From assembly GCA_005884665.1 (NCBI GenBank), contig VBAT01000011.1, positions 35,297 to 99,296 of the forward strand: a stretch of 64,000 bases of DNA. The letters are read 5' to 3'. The position numbers and the translations under genes were made by a program. The notes beneath the pieces were generated by a model. The model saw only the letters and a list, made by a program, of their open reading frames with translations. It was not told the DNA's origin and ran no database searches. This DNA is from Bacteroidota bacterium. Lineage in GTDB: Bacteria > Bacteroidota > Bacteroidia > Chitinophagales > Chitinophagaceae. Every line of letters starts with the position of its first letter. Within the stretch, counting starts at the first letter, position 1. Below are positions 58,190-64,000 of this stretch, piece by piece.

Positions 58190-58942
58190 ATGTATATTTT
58201 ATACGCGATAAAACGGACGGCCAGGAGCATACTTCTTTTTCCTAAAAAAATTATAATATTCTTTTCTTTCCTTGGGCAATGGTCCCGTTTCAGGAGCAGG
58301 AATGACAAACGATTTGCATTGCGAAACCGGGACCTGTATCCCTGTCTCAATGATCGCCTTACTACCACCCCTTTTGATGCTCATTATACCTATCACCCCG
58401 CATGGGCGGCGAGAGTGCTGGCAAAAACAAAGCCTGCCTTGCATATCGATATTTCGTCGATCCTGCATTTCAGTGCTGTGATCTCTGCTTTTGTGCCTGT
58501 AAAATTTTATGACTATCGGCCGGCACATTTGCAGCTGGATAATTATGAATCGGGATTCGCCGATCTCAAAGCGCTTCCGTTTGAAACCGGTTCTATCGAA
58601 TCCATTTCCTGCATGCATACGATTGAACACATCGGGCTTGGCCGGTACGGAGATGAATTGGATGTGCAGGGCGATATCAAGGCCATTAACGAGCTAAAAC
58701 GTGTTACACGATCCAATGGACAAATCCTTTTTGTGACACCCGTCGGTCAACCCCGCATTGAATTCAATGCCCATCGCATTTACAGCTTTGAGCAGATCAC
58801 GGAATATTTTGAAGGCTGCGAATTAATTGAGTTTTCCCTGATTCCCGACGAGGGGGGCCTGATTGTTGATGCTGAACCGGCGATGGTTAAAAACCAACGG
58901 TACGGTTGCGGATGTTTTTTATTTAAAAAGAAATCGCAATGA
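58190..58942 (+). CDS. DUF268-like methyltransferase-related protein
   Basis: HIDISSILHFSAVISAFVPVKFYDYRPAHLQLDNYES...ESISCMHTIEHIGLGRYGDELD. Confidence 0.8.
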   Translation: MYILYAIKRTARSILLFPKKIIIFFSFLGQWSRFRSRNDKRFALRNRDLYPCLNDRLTTTPFDAHYTYHPAWAARVLAKTKPALHIDISSILHFSAVISAFVPVKFYDYRPAHLQLDNYESGFADLKALPFETGSIESISCMHTIEHIGLGRYGDELDVQGDIKAINELKRVTRSNGQILFVTPVGQPRIEFNAHRIYSFEQITEYFEGCELIEFSLIPDEGGLIVDAEPAMVKNQRYGCGCFLFKKKSQ

Positions 58943-59796
58943 TCATCGTTCGTCTCCAGGGTGGCTTAGGTAACCAGTTGTTTCAATATGCCGCTGGAAA
59001 AGCATTAGCTCACCGGCTAAACAAGCCATTCAAATTAGAAACGATCACTTCTCTTCAAAAAGACAAAAAGCGCAGCATAGCTTTGCAGGGTTTGCAGGGA
59101 GATTTTGCACTTGCATCACCCAAAGAAGTGAAAGAGTTTTTGACCTTCCCTTCCCTGTACAGGCATAACACCGCTTTTTTTTCCAGGTTTGGCAGGAACA
59201 TTTACAAGGAACCGCATTTTCATTTCGATAAAAATTTTTCTTGCCTCAAGGATCCTGTTTTTCTCGATGGGTTCTGGCAAAGTCCATTCTATTTCCAGGA
59301 TATCGAATCGACGATCCGGAAGGATTTTACGGTCAAACCGGAACTGGTCAGCAAAGTGTTGGAAAAAGGAAAGGAGCTGGAGCAAAGATCTTCTGTCGCC
59401 GTTCATGTCCGCCGGGGTGATTTCACGAACAAAGCGGCAACTTCTTATCATGGTATATTGAGTGCATTTTATTATGAAAAAGCAATCGGCTTAATTAAAG
59501 AAAAAGATCCTTCCGCCTGCATCTATTTTTTTTCAGATGATATCGAGTGGGTAAAACAAAACCTGGCCGTTGATAAAAACGTACAATTCATTTCTTCTTT
59601 TGAAAATTCCGCCATTGAAGATTTTTACCTGATGACAAAATGCAGGCACAATATAGTAGCTAACAGCAGCTTTAGCTGGTGGCCCGCGTGGCTGAACACA
59701 AACTCCGATAAGATAGTTGTAGCACCCAAAAAATGGTTTGTAGATACTACTATCAACACCAATGACCTGATACCGCCGGAATGGAGACGATTGTAA
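58939..59796 (+). CDS. Alpha-1,2-fucosyltransferase-like (GT11)
   Basis: MIIVRLQGGLGNQLFQYAAGKALA; VAVHVRRGDF; HNIVANSSFSWWPAWLN. Confidence 0.93.
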   Translation: MIIVRLQGGLGNQLFQYAAGKALAHRLNKPFKLETITSLQKDKKRSIALQGLQGDFALASPKEVKEFLTFPSLYRHNTAFFSRFGRNIYKEPHFHFDKNFSCLKDPVFLDGFWQSPFYFQDIESTIRKDFTVKPELVSKVLEKGKELEQRSSVAVHVRRGDFTNKAATSYHGILSAFYYEKAIGLIKEKDPSACIYFFSDDIEWVKQNLAVDKNVQFISSFENSAIEDFYLMTKCRHNIVANSSFSWWPAWLNTNSDKIVVAPKKWFVDTTINTNDLIPPEWRRL

Positions 59797-59845
59797 ATTT
59801 CTCCTTCCTTCCCGCTCTCCGCTCTCGCACTCGCTCCAGACCTAA

Positions 59846-60775
59846 CTATTTATTGGCCGCTAAAAAAAAGGGATAGGTCTTTTTCAATCCTTCTTTTAAC
59901 GAAGTTGAATGTTTCCAACCCAGGTTGTGAAGACGGGAGCTATCCATCAGCTTGCGGGGAGTGCCATCGGGCTTACTGGTATCGAATTTTATGTCGCCGC
60001 TAAAGCCAATGACGTCTTTTACAAGAAGGGCCAGTTCCTTTATCGTTACCTCTTCGCCGGTGCCAATGTTTATAAACAGTTTATCGTCGTACTCTTTCAT
60101 CAAAAACATGCATGCATCAGCCAGGTCATCGGCGTACATGAATTCTCTGAGCGGCGTACCCGTGCCCCAGATTTCTACGAAGGGCGATTTATGTTGTTTG
60201 GCTTCATGGAATTTCCTAATCAATGCCGGTATCACATGCGAATTCTGCGGATGATAATTGTCACCCTGGCCGTATAAATTGGTTGGCATGGCTGAAATAA
60301 AATTACATCCATACTGGTCGCGGTAGGCTTCACACAGCTTTATGCCGGTGATCTTAGCGATAGCGTAAGGTTCATTGGTAGATTCAAGTAGCCCTGTCAG
60401 CAAATATTCTTCCTTCAATGGCTGGGGAGCCATCTTTGGATAGATGCAGGAGCTACCGAGGAATAAAAGCTTTTTTACTTTATTCAGGAACGAAGCATGA
60501 ATAATATTTGACTCGATCAGCAGGTTGTCGTACAGGAATTCGGCCCGGTAAGTATTATTAGCAACGATCCCTCCTACTTTAGCGGCAGCGAGGAAAACAT
60601 ACTCAGGTTTTTCAGCGGCAAAAAAATCGATTACCGCTTGCTGGTTTCGAAGATCCAGTTCGCCTGAACTACGTTCAATAATATTGACAAAATTTTGTTC
60701 TTTTAATTTTCTTACGATAGCCGAACCCACCATTCCCCTGTGACCCGCCACATAGATTTTACTGTTCTTTTCCAT
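59846..60775 (-). CDS. fcl: GDP-L-fucose synthase
   Basis: [69 protein letters not shown]. Confidence 0.96.
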   Translation of the reverse strand: MEKNSKIYVAGHRGMVGSAIVRKLKEQNFVNIIERSSGELDLRNQQAVIDFFAAEKPEYVFLAAAKVGGIVANNTYRAEFLYDNLLIESNIIHASFLNKVKKLLFLGSSCIYPKMAPQPLKEEYLLTGLLESTNEPYAIAKITGIKLCEAYRDQYGCNFISAMPTNLYGQGDNYHPQNSHVIPALIRKFHEAKQHKSPFVEIWGTGTPLREFMYADDLADACMFLMKEYDDKLFINIGTGEEVTIKELALLVKDVIGFSGDIKFDTSKPDGTPRKLMDSSRLHNLGWKHSTSLKEGLKKTYPFFLAANK

Positions 60776-61887
60776 TATTCAAACTGCCTTAAAGTATGAA
60801 AGCCTGATTCCTTTAAAACAACATCCTTCCTGAAAAGTTCGATATCCGCATGCACCATCTCCCGGGCAAGATCATGTAGCGTATATTTTGGCGTCCATCC
60901 TAATTTATCTTTGGCTTTGGTAGCATCTCCCAACAGCAGATCTACTTCAGTCGGGCGGAAATAACGTTTGTCTACCTCCACTACAATATCGCCTTTGGAT
61001 AAATGGATCTCCGGATCGGCAACCTTGGTCACGATAGCTTTTTCCTTTTCTTCCTTCCCCTCAAAAGCTACTTCCACTCCCGCATGTGCAAAGGCCATCC
61101 TTACAAAGTCCCGCACGGAAGTAGTTACCCCGGTGGCGATGACAAAGTCTTCCGCTTCTTTTTGCTGCAACATCAACCACATCGCTTCCACGTAATCTTT
61201 TGCATGACCCCAGTCGCGTTTGGCCGAAAGATTTCCGAGAAATAGTTTCTTTTTCAATCCAAGCACGATCTCCGCAACACCGCGGGTGATCTTGCGCGTT
61301 ACGAATGTTTCTCCCCGAAAAGGACTTTCGTGGTTGAACAGGATTCCATTGCACGCGTACATGCCATAAGCTTCGCGGTAGTTGACAACGATCCAGAATC
61401 CATATAATTTGGCTACGCCGTAAGGGGATCTTGGATAAAATGGAGTTTTTTCGTTCTGCGGGACCTGCTGCGCCTTGCCATACAATTCCGAGGTAGAAGC
61501 CTGGTAAATTTTGGTCTTTTTCTCAAGGCCAAGAATACGAACGGCTTCAAGAATACGTAATGTGCCAACCGCATCGGTGTTTGCCACATATTCAGGTTCC
61601 TCAAAACTTACGTGCACATGGCTCATAGCTCCCAGGTTATATATCTCATCTGGCTGCACCTGCTGAACGATACGGATGATATTTGTAGAATCGGTGAGAT
61701 CGCCATAATGAAGGATCATTTTTACATTTGCTTCATGCGGATCCTGGTATAAATGGTCGACTCTTTGCGTATTGATCAGTGAAGTGCGTCTCTTGATACC
61801 ATGCACTTCGTATCCTTTTTTCAATAAGAATTCAGCCAGATAGGCACCATCCTGCCCGGTAATACCTGTAATAAGGGCTTTTTTCAT
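60775..61887 (-). CDS. gmd: GDP-mannose 4,6-dehydratase
   Basis: [64 protein letters not shown]. Confidence 0.97.
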   Translation of the reverse strand: MKKALITGITGQDGAYLAEFLLKKGYEVHGIKRRTSLINTQRVDHLYQDPHEANVKMILHYGDLTDSTNIIRIVQQVQPDEIYNLGAMSHVHVSFEEPEYVANTDAVGTLRILEAVRILGLEKKTKIYQASTSELYGKAQQVPQNEKTPFYPRSPYGVAKLYGFWIVVNYREAYGMYACNGILFNHESPFRGETFVTRKITRGVAEIVLGLKKKLFLGNLSAKRDWGHAKDYVEAMWLMLQQKEAEDFVIATGVTTSVRDFVRMAFAHAGVEVAFEGKEEKEKAIVTKVADPEIHLSKGDIVVEVDKRYFRPTEVDLLLGDATKAKDKLGWTPKYTLHDLAREMVHADIELFRKDVVLKESGFHTLRQFE

Positions 61888-61934
61888 TCGATGATAGTTT
61901 GAGCAAAAGTAACAGTTTATTGCAATGTTGCCGA

Positions 61935-62738
61935 TTACCGTCCGCCTGTCGCCGACAAGAGCTGACCTTCGTTGATAATTTGCAGGAATCTTTTCATTCC
62001 TTCCCGTTTTCTTTCATCCAGCCGGTAACTCAGATGAACGGTGTAATATTTTTTCAGGTCATAAATATCAAACGGAGTTTGTCCAGCGATCTCATCAATA
62101 TGCTGCAATCCAAGTTCATTAGCTTCGTTGAAAGTTTTGATGAAATCATCTGGCAATTTTTGTGTGCTCACCCACGCGGCAAATACAAAGGGCAACCCGG
62201 TAATAGCTCTCCAGGCAGAACCAAGATCATAAATATAGGTTGAGATGCGGCGTTGTTCCAGCGCCCTGTCGCCGATCACAAGACCTGCCGTCGTACCCCT
62301 GATCTCCTGCCGGAAGCTTTCATCGGCTGCCTGGATAATTTCTGCTTCAATTCCCCAATATTCTTTCATCAGCCATTGTAACAAAGCAACTGAAGAGCGG
62401 CTTTGATAATCGAGATAGACCTTCTTGATCTCATTCATTGGCACCTCGCTAAACAAACAAACGGAAGCGATCTCATTTTCCGCGCCGATGCAATGATCGC
62501 CTGCAATATAATAGACCGGGAGATCCGGGATTGCTGCAACCGGTATCAACCCCACATCTATTTCACTATTGATGAGCATGTCTGCCAGGTGGGCCGGGTA
62601 TGAAGCGATGAGTTCAATCTGATCATTAATGGGTGGTCGTTCCAGCCCGTATAACAGCGGTTTTGTATTGAGATAGTTTACGACACCTACCCTGATCTTC
62701 TTACCCGCAGCCCCTGCCGGGGACCTGTTATCACTCAT
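61935..62738 (-). CDS. mqnA: Chorismate dehydratase MqnA (futalosine menaquinone pathway)
   Basis: [69 protein letters not shown]. Confidence 0.93.
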   Translation of the reverse strand: MSDNRSPAGAAGKKIRVGVVNYLNTKPLLYGLERPPINDQIELIASYPAHLADMLINSEIDVGLIPVAAIPDLPVYYIAGDHCIGAENEIASVCLFSEVPMNEIKKVYLDYQSRSSVALLQWLMKEYWGIEAEIIQAADESFRQEIRGTTAGLVIGDRALEQRRISTYIYDLGSAWRAITGLPFVFAAWVSTQKLPDDFIKTFNEANELGLQHIDEIAGQTPFDIYDLKKYYTVHLSYRLDERKREGMKRFLQIINEGQLLSATGGR

Positions 62739-62770
62739 TTAAACCGAATTTTTTCTTGTTGTTGAATGCC

Positions 62771-62969
62771 GGTAGTGTCCCTGCTTGAAAACTCAGAATG
62801 GCCACAGAGGACCACTGAGAAAACATGGAGGACCACTGAGAAGGAAAGCTCCGTGGCTCTCCACTCTGCCTTGATGTAGCCCTGTCGAAGGGATGGCAGA
62901 GTTTGTTTTTTTCTCTGTGGCTCTCTGTGGGCAAATTTAAATCCGATAGCCATCGGATGAGACACTACC
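62771..62969. mobile_element. MITE-like element with GGTAGTGTC terminal inverted repeats
   Basis: GGTAGTGTC...GACACTACC, flanked on both sides by TGAATGCC; contains CTCTGTGG-type repeats and the palindrome ATCCGATAGCCATCGGAT. Confidence 0.65.
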
Positions 62970-63065
62970 TGAATGCCTTATTAACAAAGCCCATTTTCGA
63001 CTTCATTATCTTTGCGCAAATGTAAGTTGTCATCCATTAAAAACCTGAATCAATAGACACAACGA

Positions 63066-64000
63066 ATGGAACTTAACCCATTAACCGCGATTTCCGCCAT
63101 CGACGGCCGCTACCGCAAGCAGGTACAACACCTTGATGAGTATTTTTCGGAGTATGCATTGATGAAGTACAGGGTAAATATCGAGGTCGAATATCTTTTC
63201 TTCCTCGAGAAAAAAAAATTCCTGGCTCTTTCTGTTAAAACGCGAAAACATCTTCAAAAACTGGTCTCTGATTTTAGCCTGGAACAGGCTGGTGAGATCA
63301 AGAAAATAGAGTCAATCACCAATCACGATGTAAAAGCAGTTGAATATTTTGTAAAAGACGAATTAGGTAAAGCCGGCGGTAAACAGGCGGTAGAATGGGT
63401 GCATTTCGGATTGACTTCGCAGGACATCAACAACACGGCTATCCCCCTGTTATGGAAGCATGTTATAGAATACGAGTACCTGCCGTTCTTATTAAACCTT
63501 AGCAGGCAGCTTACCCTGCTTGCCAAGGACTGGATGAGTATTGCCATGCTTGCACACACACATGGACAACCGGCAAGCCCGACTACATTGGGTAAAGAGA
63601 TAATGGTTTTCGTGGAAAGGATCCATAAGCAGGTAGACCAGTTTATCGCCATACCTTTTAGCGCAAAGTTCGGGGGCGCCTCGGGTAATTTCAATGCGCA
63701 TTATGCAGCCTTCCCGAAAACCAACTGGATCAAATTTGCCAATGAATTTATATCCAGCCTCGGGGGAATGACCCGGCAACAATTCACAACGCAGATCGAA
63801 CACTACGATAACCTGGCCGCACATTTTGATTGTATCAAACGGATCAATAATATACTGCTGGACTTCAGCCGCGATGTATGGATGTATGTGTCGATGGATT
63901 ATTTCAAACAGAAAACAAAGAAAGGCGAGGTTGGCTCTTCCGCGATGCCGCATAAAGTAAATCCAATCGATTTTGAAAATGCAGAAGGCAACCTGGGAAT
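63066..64000 (+). CDS. purB: Adenylosuccinate lyase, 5' portion (runs off window)
   Basis: MELNPLTAISAIDGRYRKQVQHLDEYFSEYALMKYRVNIEVEY; THTHGQPASPTTLGKE; GSSAMPHKVNPIDFENAEGN. Confidence 0.97.
   Translation, partial: MELNPLTAISAIDGRYRKQVQHLDEYFSEYALMKYRVNIEVEYLFFLEKKKFLALSVKTRKHLQKLVSDFSLEQAGEIKKIESITNHDVKAVEYFVKDELGKAGGKQAVEWVHFGLTSQDINNTAIPLLWKHVIEYEYLPFLLNLSRQLTLLAKDWMSIAMLAHTHGQPASPTTLGKEIMVFVERIHKQVDQFIAIPFSAKFGGASGNFNAHYAAFPKTNWIKFANEFISSLGGMTRQQFTTQIEHYDNLAAHFDCIKRINNILLDFSRDVWMYVSMDYFKQKTKKGEVGSSAMPHKVNPIDFENAEGNLG

Overview
64 kb of a Bacteroidota chromosome, Chitinophagaceae-like judging from the type IX secretion (T9SS) sorting domains, PorP/SprF, LytTR signalling and abundant small outer-membrane beta-barrels (taxonomy is inference). 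Left part (about 0-34 kb): envelope lipoproteins and beta-barrels, an ECF sigma factor, a sulfatase/formylglycine-generating-enzyme pair, a DUF1622/pentapeptide/DUF202/DUF1254 cassette, two BamA/TamA-like proteins, and a giant 15-unit PKD adhesin with a T9SS type B C-terminus next to PorP/SprF. Middle (34-43.5 kb): AraC-type regulators, a TolB/TPR protein, a META protein, CorA, NUDIX and a queuosine-precursor transporter. Right part (43.5-64 kb): a surface-polysaccharide region (YfhO, GT2s, methyltransferases, GT11, fcl, gmd) with a LytS/LytTR pair and surface proteins, then mqnA and a partial purB. No rRNA, tRNA, CRISPR array or intact autonomous transposon was recognised. I could not establish a clearly new biological system. 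The most notable non-genic signals are: a roughly 200 bp MITE-like element with CTAGTGTTAWGTTAAG termini, present in two inverted copies that each lie between convergent genes; a 199 bp element with GGTAGTGTC termini and an apparent 8 bp target duplication; an 89 bp tandem array of imperfect palindromes; and short CCTGCCTGCCGGYAGGCAGG palindromes, one read into a protein C-terminus. Several decaying genes are visible: DUF1622 with a frameshift, META with a frameshift, a small protein with an in-frame TGA, and scattered DUF1254/DUF1214 C-terminal fragments.
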